From Eubacteriaceae bacterium (GTDB taxonomy: Bacteria; Bacillota; Clostridia; Lachnospirales; Lachnospiraceae), in assembly GCA_902362455.1 (NCBI GenBank), contig CABIWJ010000008.1, positions 104,496-168,495 on the forward strand: a stretch of DNA of 64,000 nucleotides, written 5' to 3'. Positions 45,696 to 54,236 of this stretch are shown here, piece by piece. The position numbers and the translations under genes are program-made. The notes beneath the pieces were generated by a model, which was not told the origin of the DNA, ran no database searches, and saw nothing but the letters and a program-made list of their open reading frames with translations. The stretch's first letter is position 1, and the number at the start of each line of letters is the position of its first letter.

Positions 45696-47156
45696 CTATA
45701 TACCCATTGATAAAAATGCCGGAATTATTATTATTGCCATTGATATAACTAACATAATTCCCATAGGTAATAATAATTTAGTTCCTGCCTCTTCACCCTT
45801 TTTTCTTGCTAATGCTTTTCTTTCTTCATAAGCATCATTTACTTCACTTTCAAGTATTTCTGATAATCCTTTAGTTCCTTTTCTTATATTTTGTTCAAGT
45901 AAATTTCCAAACTTAATATAAGAATGTATTCCACATCGTTTACCATAGTCTAAATATGCCTGGCACTCTGAATATCCATTTTTCATTTTCTGTCTGGCAT
46001 ATTTCATTTCCTCATATGCATATCTCATTCCTAAAGTACTTTTATTTTTTTCATAATCAGATATAACCTTATCCCATGCTGCAAGTATCGTCATTCCCGC
46101 ACTATGCAATATTGTGATTTTATTTACCATTGTTACATAATCGATTTCCAATTGTTTTCTTCTTTTATCTTCATAGTCCTGTAATTCCTTACCCTTAATC
46201 ATATATAATACCAAAGCCATTACGACACCAATAAATATGTATATTATTGATGATTTCTTTTTCTTTTCCACAAATTCTACTTCTTCATCATTTATACTAT
46301 TCATCAGTTCCACTTCTTTATCTGATTTCGTATATTCATCAATATATTTTTCTATTGATTCGTCTATTATCTCACTCTTTTTTCTTCCCGCTTTATTAAT
46401 CGTCAATGGAATATTATATGTTTTTGAATATGTATCTAATGATAACGTAACTTCTATATCTACACTTACTTTATCCACATTACCAATGTTATCCCATAAG
46501 ATTTTTCCACCATAATCTATATATAATGTGTTATTTAAATTCCAATCAACTGTAACATTGTTATCCAAACTATATATTAATTTGACGTCACCTGTTATAT
46601 TGTTAATACTTTGATTACCATTTAGCATGTTTTTTAAAATACTTTGATAACTGTTTTCAAAAATGAGCTTTACATCATCATAACTGTTGGCCTTTTCGGG
46701 TAATTTTATTTTAACATTCTGTCTATAACCGTCCTTAAACTTTGCTTCTAATTCATATACTTTTTCACCCTCTCCATAATTTTTTCTAAAAATACTTTTT
46801 ACATTACCAGTTTTTGAAAAAGTATTATTTAAACATATTAAATCTCCAAATATTATAATTAAAATAAATGCAATAATAGAAATAGAAATTCTTGATACCA
46901 TATATATGTATGTATCCTCTTTCTTGTAATTATTGACCTTTATTTTTTCTATTCTCTTACCTATCTTCGCATATGATAATCTGTATATTTTTTTATCTAT
47001 AAAATCAAGAATCCAGGCTGACATTCCGTAAATAAATCTAAATGGATTTTCCTTTTTATCCAAATTATCAAAAACATCTTTCTTGTATTTTCCTGTACAA
47101 AAAAATATAATTAAAAATAATAAGATAATTGCTGAGTACACACATATAAACGTCAA
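45696..47156 (-). CDS. TadC-like T2SF inner membrane platform protein
   Basis: A 486-aa protein. It has two N-terminal helices (about 1-20 and 80-105), an external beta-rich insert (about 110-295), one helix, then the T2SF domain (about 325-450) with LHSAGMTILAAWDKVISDYE and NIRKGTKGLSEILE, and a final helix. TadC proteins are normally near 300 aa, so the inserted external domain is an extension. GGGGGTGATATA precedes a TTG start at 47154-47156. It follows tadB. Confidence 0.82.
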   Translation of the reverse strand: MTFICVYSAIILLFLIIFFCTGKYKKDVFDNLDKKENPFRFIYGMSAWILDFIDKKIYRLSYAKIGKRIEKIKVNNYKKEDTYIYMVSRISISIIAFILIIIFGDLICLNNTFSKTGNVKSIFRKNYGEGEKVYELEAKFKDGYRQNVKIKLPEKANSYDDVKLIFENSYQSILKNMLNGNQSINNITGDVKLIYSLDNNVTVDWNLNNTLYIDYGGKILWDNIGNVDKVSVDIEVTLSLDTYSKTYNIPLTINKAGRKKSEIIDESIEKYIDEYTKSDKEVELMNSINDEEVEFVEKKKKSSIIYIFIGVVMALVLYMIKGKELQDYEDKRRKQLEIDYVTMVNKITILHSAGMTILAAWDKVISDYEKNKSTLGMRYAYEEMKYARQKMKNGYSECQAYLDYGKRCGIHSYIKFGNLLEQNIRKGTKGLSEILESEVNDAYEERKALARKKGEEAGTKLLLPMGIMLVISMAIIIIPAFLSMGI

Positions 47157-47200
47157 TATATCACCCCCTGTTATATCTAAATATAATTATTAAGTTTTTC

Positions 47201-47980
47201 TTATATCTCTACTTTTGATATTTTATATCCTAAAAAGAATGCGAACACATATATCATTAAACATACTGACATTACAATTCTACCAGTTATTGAATTATAC
47301 ATAATACTCATCATATTTGGTGATGTTAGTCTTACATATACAATGATACATATTGGAATAATATTCATAATCATTTGTTCATATTTTTTTGAATTAATTA
47401 TTACTTTTATCTCCCTTTCTGTTTCTATTTTTCTACTTATGGAATTTGCTGCATTCTTTACTATTTTTATTAAATCACCACCACTCCTCTTTGCAATACT
47501 TATAATTTCTGAAAATAATTTAATATCCTCTATCCCACTTCTAATTGCAAAATTCTCTATTGCGTTTTCTATTGTGATATTTAACCTTAATTTAATTATA
47601 AGTATTTTTGTTTCCGTACATATATATGACTCCTTTCCGTATAGCTGCGACAATTCTCTATATACTTCCACAAGAGAATTCTCTATAGAATATCCTGCTA
47701 TCAGCTGTGCTGTCATTGACATACAAAAATCCTTAAATTGAACATTTAACTTCTGTATTCTTCTTTGTATTAATACCTTTTTTATCAATTTTAAATAAAA
47801 ATATACAGGTAAAACAAATGCAATTGAAATCCATAAATTATCATAGAAAACATATGAAAATATACATGCTATACCTATAATTACTATAATACTTAATATG
47901 CACTCCTTAATGGTCATTCTATAAATGCTATAGTCTATTTCATTCTCCGTATGATATATCCTCCTTACCGTAACCAGCAT
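47201..47980 (-). CDS. TadB-like T2SF inner membrane platform protein
   Basis: A 259-aa protein. Two helices (about 30-65), a T2SF domain (about 85-210) with SMTAQLIAGYSIENSLVEVY and IAKRSGGDLIKIVKNAANSI, then two helices at the C-terminus. With TadC it forms the membrane platform that the CpaF ATPase turns. The start overlaps the cpaF end by about 40 bases, which implies coupling. TTG at 47983 or ATG at 47980; I chose the ATG. Confidence 0.85.
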   Translation of the reverse strand: MLVTVRRIYHTENEIDYSIYRMTIKECILSIIVIIGIACIFSYVFYDNLWISIAFVLPVYFYLKLIKKVLIQRRIQKLNVQFKDFCMSMTAQLIAGYSIENSLVEVYRELSQLYGKESYICTETKILIIKLRLNITIENAIENFAIRSGIEDIKLFSEIISIAKRSGGDLIKIVKNAANSISRKIETEREIKVIINSKKYEQMIMNIIPICIIVYVRLTSPNMMSIMYNSITGRIVMSVCLMIYVFAFFLGYKISKVEI

Positions 47981-49181
47981 CAAATAACTTCTTTTGATTA
48001 ATCAAAGTATTTCCTGTCCATTTCAGTTTTCCTTTTACTATACCTTTATTTGTCCCTTCAATATTATCCTCTTCAAATCTATATATAGTATTTGTCAAAA
48101 TCTCTTCTCCATTAAATCCTGTTATCTCAACTATCTCCAAGACTTTTCTGGTTCTGTCTCTTAATCTTCCCAGATGTACTATTATATCTATACCTGATGC
48201 AATCTGACTCTTTATAGCCTTCAATGGCATATCTACACCCATTAAAACCATAGTTTCTAATCTGTTAAGCATATCTTTTGGGCTATTTCCATGTCCGGTA
48301 CTTAAGCTTCCATCATGTCCGGTATTCATTGCCTGCAACATATCTAGTGCCTCTGCTCCTCGTACCTCACCAACAATAATTCTATCCGGCCTCATTCTCA
48401 GACTAGATTTTATCAAAGCTCTTATATCTATTCCATTTTCTCCTTCATCATTTGCCTGTCTAACCTCCATCCTGACTAGGTTATCAACACTTTGTATCTG
48501 CAACTCTGCCGAATCTTCTATAGTAATTATTCTTTCATCACCGGGAATATAATTTGATAATACGTTTAGAAAAGTAGTTTTTCCTGAACCTGTTCCTCCA
48601 CTTATGAAAATATTATATTTGGCGTTTACTAATAGTTTTAAAAAATCAGCAACATTTAAAGATATAGAACCTATTTCAATTAACTTTTTCATGGTTATTG
48701 AATATTCCGGAAATTTTCTTATAGTTACAACCGGACCATTAATGGCAACAGGATTAAGAACAACATTTACCCTCGATCCATCACTAAGTCTGCTATCAAC
48801 TATAGGCGATGATTCGTTAACCCTTCTGTTTACTCCTGATACTATTTGTTGAATTATATCTACCAGTTTCTCCTTTGAACTAAATCTATTATTATATTTC
48901 TCAATTCTACCATCTTTCTCTATAAAAATATTATCTGGACCATTTATCATAATTTCAGTTATATTTTTATCCTCCAGTAATTCCTCCAAAATATCCAATC
49001 CTCTTATAGAATCATATATCTCTTTCTGCAATCTGTATTTTTCTCTAACCGATAGACCTTTTTCATTACCATATTCCAATATAACTTCATCTACAATTTC
49101 TTTTACCCTATCATCTGATATTTCAGTTGAAACGTCTATTTTTTCCATTACCTTTTCTCTTAATTTATTTATATCATCCAA
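47940..49181 (-). CDS. Tad pilus assembly ATPase (CpaF/TadA)
   Basis: A 413-aa secretion ATPase. The N-terminal domain contains YDSIRGLDILEELLEDKNIT and the nucleotide-binding part has FISGGTGSGKTTFLNVLSNY (Walker A, about residue 200), TIEDSAELQ, RIIVGEVRGAEALDMLQAMN (Walker B) and GHDGSLSTGHGNSP. This is the CpaF family. It powers pilus assembly. The start is a TTG at 49179-49181 with GGAGGGAAATA before it inside the end of tadZ (overlap 8 bases). Confidence 0.96.
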   Translation of the reverse strand: MDDINKLREKVMEKIDVSTEISDDRVKEIVDEVILEYGNEKGLSVREKYRLQKEIYDSIRGLDILEELLEDKNITEIMINGPDNIFIEKDGRIEKYNNRFSSKEKLVDIIQQIVSGVNRRVNESSPIVDSRLSDGSRVNVVLNPVAINGPVVTIRKFPEYSITMKKLIEIGSISLNVADFLKLLVNAKYNIFISGGTGSGKTTFLNVLSNYIPGDERIITIEDSAELQIQSVDNLVRMEVRQANDEGENGIDIRALIKSSLRMRPDRIIVGEVRGAEALDMLQAMNTGHDGSLSTGHGNSPKDMLNRLETMVLMGVDMPLKAIKSQIASGIDIIVHLGRLRDRTRKVLEIVEITGFNGEEILTNTIYRFEEDNIEGTNKGIVKGKLKWTGNTLINQKKLFDAGYGKEDISYGE

Positions 49182-50163
49182 TATTTCCCTCCATCATTAT
49201 ATCTGTCATCTCTTTAATAATGTAATCGTCACCTTTGCTTAGTACATTACTGACATCAATCTTCTTTATTACAGTATTTTTTAATTCATTATTTACATTT
49301 TCAAGATAATTAAAAAATAGTTTTAATTTTATTGATGAATAATTGTCATTTAAATGTGGTACAAATACATAATTACATATTTTAAATATTTTAAATATAT
49401 CTCCTACCATATTTGAAACGTCAATTATTATATCTCCATATCTTCCACTATCTTTAATCTTAATAATTAATTCTGCCCATATGTCCTCATTTATCTCAGA
49501 TATATCAGATATATTATTAACAGGCGGAATTATATCTGTATTATTATATTTCTTAACTATTGCATCTAATTTTATATTGAAATTACTATTTTCCTTTAGA
49601 CAATAATATATCAAATCTGATATATTAAGCCCTCCATCAAAAATATCTTTATTTAAAGAAAATTCTTCTAAATCAATAATAAGCGACTTATTCTCTTTTA
49701 ATGCATAAGCTAATTTCATACATAATGTACTCTTTCCACATCTGTTAACAGGCGAATAAATAGCTGTTATCCTGACATTCATATCCCTATCTAATATATT
49801 ATCTTTTACATCTGAATTTTTACATGTATAATTAGCATAATTATTCAGTATATCACTAATTATCATACACATTTTCCGATATCTATAAACTGCCTCATAC
49901 CCTTGAATTCTTAAAACATTCTTCTCTTCTGACAAAATCTGGATATATGCATTAATATTTTTTATTAATTTTATATCTATACAATATTCTGCCAATATAA
50001 GAATATTAATATTATTTGTTTCACAAAATTCTCTGAATTTATCAACATTGCTAAATGTAAATATCGAATACCTTTCATTAATATAATCCAACAAATATTC
50101 ATTAATACCAGTTATATATTCTTCATCTGTATCATAAACAACAATTATTATCTGATTACCCAT
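49174..50163 (-). CDS. TadZ/CpaE-like protein
   Basis: A 329-aa cytoplasmic protein. It has an N-terminal receiver-like domain (IIIVVYDTDEEYITGINEYL) and a ParA/MinD-type ATPase fold with AIYSPVNRCGKSTLCMKLAY in place of the standard deviant Walker A (KGGxGKT), then IIDLEEF and DIIIDVSNM. TadZ proteins position the pilus at the pole and often have altered Walker motifs. It is the first gene of the Tad operon, with a near-consensus promoter 55 bp upstream. Confidence 0.85.
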   Translation of the reverse strand: MGNQIIIVVYDTDEEYITGINEYLLDYINERYSIFTFSNVDKFREFCETNNINILILAEYCIDIKLIKNINAYIQILSEEKNVLRIQGYEAVYRYRKMCMIISDILNNYANYTCKNSDVKDNILDRDMNVRITAIYSPVNRCGKSTLCMKLAYALKENKSLIIDLEEFSLNKDIFDGGLNISDLIYYCLKENSNFNIKLDAIVKKYNNTDIIPPVNNISDISEINEDIWAELIIKIKDSGRYGDIIIDVSNMVGDIFKIFKICNYVFVPHLNDNYSSIKLKLFFNYLENVNNELKNTVIKKIDVSNVLSKGDDYIIKEMTDIMMEGNIG

Positions 50164-50217
50164 TCATGTCATTTACCTCCATATATATTTTCAAAAGTTA
50201 ACTTATTGATGTAACAT

Positions 50218-50246
50218 ATTATATATTATAAGTTTGATTTTGTAAA
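50218..50246 (-). promoter_or_regulatory. Promoter of the Tad operon
   Basis: TTTACA (complement of 50241-50246), 17-bp spacer, TATAAT (complement of 50218-50223). It lies about 55 bp before tadZ. Confidence 0.7.
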
Positions 50247-50355
50247 TAGGTTTTTAAAAATAATATCAAAATTATTTGTAACTTATTTGAATGAATAAAT
50301 TTATTATTATATGACTATACTTATATATGAAATATTTGTAAAAAGAGGTGTAATT

Positions 50356-50598
50356 TTGTTCAGAAAAAGGGAAAAACCATCAAATACCATGCTATTAAAT
50401 GAATATAGAGATCAGTTATCAGAAAAGGAAATACTTAAAATTGAATTAGAGGAAACAAAATTAGCATTAGATGCAGTATACACCATTCTTCAGAACGTGA
50501 CCGAACCTGAATTAATAGACAGTGCTATATATGAACTTAATTCCATTCAAATGAAATATTCATTTCTTCATAGAAAATTTGTGGAGCTTACTGCTTAA
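50356..50598 (+). CDS. DUF2508 (YaaL-like) small protein
   Basis: An 80-aa soluble, highly charged helical protein. It includes EETKLALDAVYTILQNVTEP, then ELIDSAIYELNSIQMKYSFL, the DUF2508 pattern (YaaL of Bacillus subtilis). I chose the TTG at 50356 because AGAGGTG precedes it at the right distance. In other Firmicutes it is near recR and sigK/bofA genes; here it is divergent from the Tad operon. Function is unknown. Confidence 0.82.
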   Translation: MFRKREKPSNTMLLNEYRDQLSEKEILKIELEETKLALDAVYTILQNVTEPELIDSAIYELNSIQMKYSFLHRKFVELTA

Positions 50599-50634
50599 TT
50601 GTCCTTTATATTCAAACACATATTTTATTAATAT

Positions 50635-50738
50635 TTATAGAAAAAAGTTTTTAGAGAATTTTGTGATAATTGTCAACTTACTGGTAATAATTTCATCTTT
50701 CACAATTATCACATTTTTCTAAAGACTTTTTTCTATAA
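50635..50738. repeat. Long imperfect inverted repeat (about 38 bp arms)
   Basis: TTATAGAAAAAAGT... from 50635 pairs with ...ACTTTTTTCTATAA ending at 50738. The arms agree in about 33 of 38 positions, with a loop of about 27 bases. It may be a terminator of the DUF2508 gene, or a miniature inverted-repeat element. Confidence 0.65.
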
Positions 50739-50840
50739 CTTATCTTTTTGTCACTCCACTATCTTTATACACCACATTTATTATTGAATTTCTATACATT
50801 TTACTACTTTTATTAAAATTTAAATTTACTTTATATGAAA

Positions 50841-50922
50841 TAGCTATTTAAAAAATATTTTAAATAGCTATTGACATATAACAAATTTATATTATAATCT
50901 ATTTAAAATTATTTTTAAATAG
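50841..50922. promoter_or_regulatory. Two palindromic operators around the sdpR promoter
   Basis: TAGCTATTTAAA (50841-50852) pairs perfectly with TTTAAATAGCTA (50859-50870), just upstream of the -35. A second palindrome, CTATTTAAAA (50899-50908) / TTTTAAATAG (50913-50922), lies just after the -10. Both share the half-site CTATTTAAA, as expected for an autoregulated ArsR/SdpR-type repressor. Confidence 0.75.
50871..50898 (+). promoter_or_regulatory. Promoter of sdpR-sdpI
   Basis: TTGACA (50871-50876), 16-bp spacer, TATAAT (50893-50898), located between the two palindromes. Confidence 0.8.
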
Positions 50923-50930
50923 GTGTTAAA

Positions 50931-51203
50931 ATGAGTGAATTAAATATTTTCAAAGTCTTGTCTGATAAGCAGCGCCGTGACATTCTGGTAATGCTTAAAG
51001 ATGGTAAAATGAGTGCCGGAGAAATTGCTGAGAAATTAGATATCTCGCCTGCCGCACTTTCATATCATCTAAAATTATTAAAAAATGCTGACCTGATTAT
51101 GGAATACAAAGACAAAAACTTTATTTATTATGAAATAAATACAAGCGTCTTTGAAGAACTAATCTTGTGGGTAAAACAGTTTGGAGGTAACAAAAATGAG
51201 TAA
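50931..51203 (+). CDS. sdpR: SdpR-like ArsR family autorepressor
   Basis: A 90-aa winged-helix protein: NIFKVLSDKQRRDILVMLKD, then GKMSAGEIAEKLDISPAALS and YHLKLLKNADLIMEYKDKNF. This matches the ArsR/SmtB fold without metal-binding Cys, i.e. the SdpR branch. In Bacillus subtilis SdpR represses sdpRI until membrane SdpI has bound toxin and captures it. The next gene is SdpI-like and overlaps by 8 bases. AGGTG precedes the ATG. No SdpC toxin is nearby. Confidence 0.9.
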   Translation: MSELNIFKVLSDKQRRDILVMLKDGKMSAGEIAEKLDISPAALSYHLKLLKNADLIMEYKDKNFIYYEINTSVFEELILWVKQFGGNKNE

Positions 51204-51906
51204 ATTTTTCAAATCTAAAAAAATAATGTGGATAATCTCTATTATTCCACTAATATTAACCGGCATTGTAATACAGTTTATGCCTGATTCTGTACCTATG
51301 CACTATGATATGTCAGGTCAGATTGACAGATGGGGGTCTAAATACGAAAATATTATTTTTCCAATTTTGATTATTTTAATTACTCTCTTCTGGCAAATAT
51401 TTATTCTTTATTATGAGAAAAAGGCTTTAACTGCTTCAACAGATAAAGAGCGTCATGAAGCAGCATCTAATGCTAAATGCCTTATTATTGTTTCAATTTC
51501 AACTTCCATTGTTTTTGGAATAATGCAATGTTTTATTTTATTTGGTTCGTATTTTGAAGCCACGAAAAATTCAACTCACGCTTCAATCGATATTGCTAAA
51601 GTTTCTTGTATATTATTGGGTGTACTTTATATTATTCTTGGAAATTATATGCCTAAAACAAAGAAAAACGGAACTATTGGTGTGAGAATTTCGTGGAGTA
51701 TGTATAATGATGTAACTTGGGCTAAATCTAATCATTTTGGTGCAATTGCACTTATCATTACAGGGCTATTAACAATTATAACATCTATTTTTGTAAGTGG
51801 AAATCTATCTACTATACTAATGCTCATTTATTTAGCAATTGCTGTAGTAGCTATACTCATTTATTCCTACGATATTTATAGGGATGAATGTAAGTCTAGA
51901 CATTAA
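51196..51906 (+). CDS. sdpI: SdpI-like membrane immunity/signal protein (DUF1648)
   Basis: A 236-aa membrane protein with about six helices. The N-terminal part has MPDSVPMHYDMSGQIDRWGS, the DUF1648 signature, and the C-terminal part has YIILGNYMPKTKKNGTIGVR, then ISWSMYNDVTWAKSNHFG, the SdpI/YhfL motif. In the model system SdpI gives immunity to the SDP cannibalism toxin and sequesters SdpR at the membrane. GGAGGTAACAAAA precedes the ATG at 51196. Related proteins without toxin are common in clostridia. Confidence 0.9.
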   Translation: MSKFFKSKKIMWIISIIPLILTGIVIQFMPDSVPMHYDMSGQIDRWGSKYENIIFPILIILITLFWQIFILYYEKKALTASTDKERHEAASNAKCLIIVSISTSIVFGIMQCFILFGSYFEATKNSTHASIDIAKVSCILLGVLYIILGNYMPKTKKNGTIGVRISWSMYNDVTWAKSNHFGAIALIITGLLTIITSIFVSGNLSTILMLIYLAIAVVAILIYSYDIYRDECKSRH

Positions 51907-51930
51907 TATCCAGTTAATTGGTTATGTTTA

Positions 51931-52449
51931 TTATTTATCTGCATTTTCAATTCCAGTTCCATCATATGCATTTTTCTCAACATATGTCATCATCATATTA
52001 TATCTTATACAATGGGTGATAATAAACATAACTAATGCTATAAACAAACACTTTTTATTTATTATAATTCCAGCTATAACCAATCCGCTTATACATAACC
52101 CCGCAACTATTATTAAAAATATGTGGTCTTTAAGCCATTTATTTTTATAAAAATCTATTTTTTCTTTAATTGAAAAACTACCTGATTTTATCATCTGTTT
52201 AATATTTTCTTCAGCAGCAACTTTATACTTCTCATCTGTTAACCTTTCTCCACTAAGAATTTCATTAATACTAACTTTGAATAAATCACTCATTATTAAC
52301 AATATGTCAGCTGGTGGCAGATATGTACCTGTCTCCCATCTTGATATTGTCTTATTTGTTACACCAATTTTTTCTCCAAGTTGTTCCTGTGTATATCCAT
52401 TTTCCTTTCTAAGAACTGCTATAAATTTACCTATTTTTTTTAAGTCCAT
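51931..52449 (-). CDS. XRE family regulator with C-terminal membrane helices
   Basis: A 172-aa protein. The helix-turn-helix is in residues 1-62 (GKFIAVLRKENGYTQEQLGE, then KIGVTNKTISRWETGTYLPP). Two membrane helices follow a linker: FLIIVAGLCISGLVIAGIII and CLFIALVMFIITHCIRYNMM. Such membrane-bound XRE regulators probably relay envelope state to DNA. The start at 52447-52449 has GGAGGTGACAGAA before it. Directly upstream is a small membrane protein gene. Confidence 0.88.
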   Translation of the reverse strand: MDLKKIGKFIAVLRKENGYTQEQLGEKIGVTNKTISRWETGTYLPPADILLIMSDLFKVSINEILSGERLTDEKYKVAAEENIKQMIKSGSFSIKEKIDFYKNKWLKDHIFLIIVAGLCISGLVIAGIIINKKCLFIALVMFIITHCIRYNMMMTYVEKNAYDGTGIENADK

Positions 52450-52546
52450 TTCTGTCACCTCCGTAAATATTATAGTAATTACCATTCTTTTTGTCTTTAC
52501 CATAAACAGCGAATTATATTCTCGCCTGTATAAGTTATACACAACC

Positions 52547-52870
52547 CTATCTCTTTTTTCTATATTTATCCTCAACTTTTGTATATACAACCATAATTAC
52601 AATAATTAAAATCATCATTCCAATTACCGCAAACATAATCATCGGACTATTTTGCTTAATAAATAGTAATGGAATACCAAGTAATTCTAATACCACTGCA
52701 AATACAAACCAAATCTTTGCCACAGCATTATTATATTCTGGTATGTTTTCAATCTCCGATACTTTTGCATTTGCCCAGAAACCCGCAGGTTTATCAGATT
52801 TTCTATCAATTAATCCCATTATAAAAAATATAATTGCAACGATACTCCATATTATAAATGCTATTTTCAC
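52547..52870 (-). CDS. Small membrane protein of unknown function
   Basis: A 107-aa protein with three helices: FIIWSIVAIIFFIMGLIDRK, then WFVFAVVLELLGIPLLFIK and IMFAVIGMMILIIVIMVVYT. Between the first two it has GFWANAKVSEIENIPEYNNA, a pattern shared by small clostridial membrane proteins near SdpI-like genes. The start is a GTG at 52868-52870 with GGAGGTACATCT before it. Probably co-transcribed with the XRE regulator. Confidence 0.7.
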   Translation of the reverse strand: MKIAFIIWSIVAIIFFIMGLIDRKSDKPAGFWANAKVSEIENIPEYNNAVAKIWFVFAVVLELLGIPLLFIKQNSPMIMFAVIGMMILIIVIMVVYTKVEDKYRKKR

Positions 52871-53118
52871 AGATGTACCTCCATTCCTATTTACATTTTA
52901 TGCTAAAATAATTAGATATATATTATCATAGATATACCTAAATTGCTCTTTAAATTGCAATAAAATTTTATATTAAATCCATTATTTTATTTTTGAATGA
53001 AAAATAGAAATTTACTTTATAAAAATATACTTAGGCTACACTCTGACTACACAAGCATATTACATTTGTATATATTTTTAATTCTCACAAAATCAGTACC
53101 ACCAGCTTAGCTGGTGGT

Positions 53119-53275
53119 TTGCTCTGCGGCTATAAGCCTGTGATACCTGCCAGCTCTAAAGAGCTATGAAGAGTCCGCCAGCCGCACTACTGTCACAGGC
53201 TGCCCCTTAAAGTTTTTTTTATGCCTTGTTTACTGGCTCATCCGTAAACGGGTCAATGTACTCTTTTAATGACAT
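53119..53275 (-). repeat. IS200 right-end repeat (copy B of 22819-22976)
   Basis: This 157-bp segment matches 22819-22976 with scattered substitutions and small gaps. AGCCTGTGA near its start pairs with TCACAGGCT further on, enclosing AGCTCTAAAGAGCT. The pairing is kept for most positions in copy A, which suggests that the RNA or single-strand fold matters. Confidence 0.8.
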
Positions 53276-53685
53276 TTGATCATATTCCAAATCTTCTTGT
53301 AATTGATTTCGTACATACTCTTCTATTTTCTTTGCATTTTTACCTACTGTATCCACAAAATATCCTCTGCACCAGAAATGTCGATTTCCATACTTATATT
53401 TTAAATTCGCTGCCTTTCAAATATCATTAACGAACTTTTTCCTTTTAAATATCCCATTATTTCTGACACGCTATACTTTGGTGGTATACTCACAAACATA
53501 TGTACATGATCTGGCATACACTCTGCTGTAATTATTTCAATTCCTTTTCTTTTACATAATTCGCTTAGTATATGTGCTACATCCTGTCTTATCTGCTTGT
53601 AGATAACTTTTCTTCTAAACTTTGGTGCAAATACTATATGGTATTTGCAAGTCCACTTTGTGTGTGATAAACTGTTATTGTCCAT
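53219..53685 (-). pseudogene. tnpA: IS200-type transposase, frameshifted
   Basis: It begins MDNNSLSHTKWTCKYHIVFA at 53685 with AAGGAGG before it. It continues to the HUH motif MPDHVHMFVSIPP and LKGKSSLMIFER. There one base is missing: family members read ERHANLKYKYGNR, and here ANLKYKYGNRHFWCRGYFVD, TVGKNAKKIEEYVRNQ and DPFTDEPVNKA continue in another frame to a stop at 53219. The catalytic Tyr lies after the shift, so the protein is inactive unless the frame is changed in translation. Confidence 0.85.
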
Positions 53686-53814
53686 TTGGATACCTCCTTT
53701 GCTATTTAGTACGGTTGGCGAACCTTTACTAATTATAGCAAAGGAGGTTTTTTGCTTGAAGCTAAAGCTTTCTGGGAACACACCTGCATAGCAGGTGGTT
53801 TATTTGTATGTGGA

Positions 53815-54205
53815 TACAATTAAATCTTCCGCCGATTTTATTCTCCTCCGGTTTGGTAGAATCCCAGTCAATATTTTTGATCTTATCCAAAAGTTCTTCT
53901 TTTGAATTTGCCTGAACCGTAGTTTTTCTTACTTCGATTTGCTTGGACTGTTCCTTTTTCTTTGCCTCTTTTTTCTCCTCAGCTTTCTTTTCCTGAAGCT
54001 TTTCAAGATATTCTTTCTGACTGGCTGATGATTTTTCTAACTCTGCAAAGAATGTGGTAGTTCCGTCACTATTAAAAGAGATGCCAAATTTTGTAATTTT
54101 TGTATCAGTATCTGCATTGCCGTTAGTCTTACCGAATACTCTTTCAAATCCGAACTGGGCATTGATTTCATCTGACATACGCAAGGCTCCCTCAATGCTA
54201 TGCAT
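53815..54205 (-). pseudogene. Coiled-coil cluster protein, cut by the IS200 element
   Basis: The frame reads MHSIEGALRMSDEINAQFGF, then KFGISFNSDGTTTFFAELEK, a charged coiled coil (KAEEKKEAKKKEQSKQIEVR) and DWDSTKPEENKIGGRF. The last 15 codons come from the IS element. There is no ribosome binding site and the frame is open only a few codons upstream, so the N-terminus is also lost. The DG..-AE-K coiled-coil layout resembles the C-terminal part of the neighbour at 54237. It looks like the decayed last gene of the FlxA-like cluster (DUF6033-like by memory). Confidence 0.65.
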
Positions 54206-54236
54206 TTTTTCTGCATAATACTTCGAATCTGATTAT

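Larger units (their letters stand above)
53098..53800 (-). mobile_element. IS200-type insertion sequence
   Basis: A single-gene IS200 element. Right side: hairpin ACCACCAGC-TTA-GCTGGTGGT (53098-53118) and a 150-bp structured 3' region. Left side: hairpin CACCTGC-ATA-GCAGGTG (53780-53797). Between them lies a Y1/HUH transposase gene with a frameshift. There are no inverted ends, as expected for this family. Exact ends are uncertain by some bases. It has inserted in the 3' end of the gene at 53815-54205. Confidence 0.8.
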
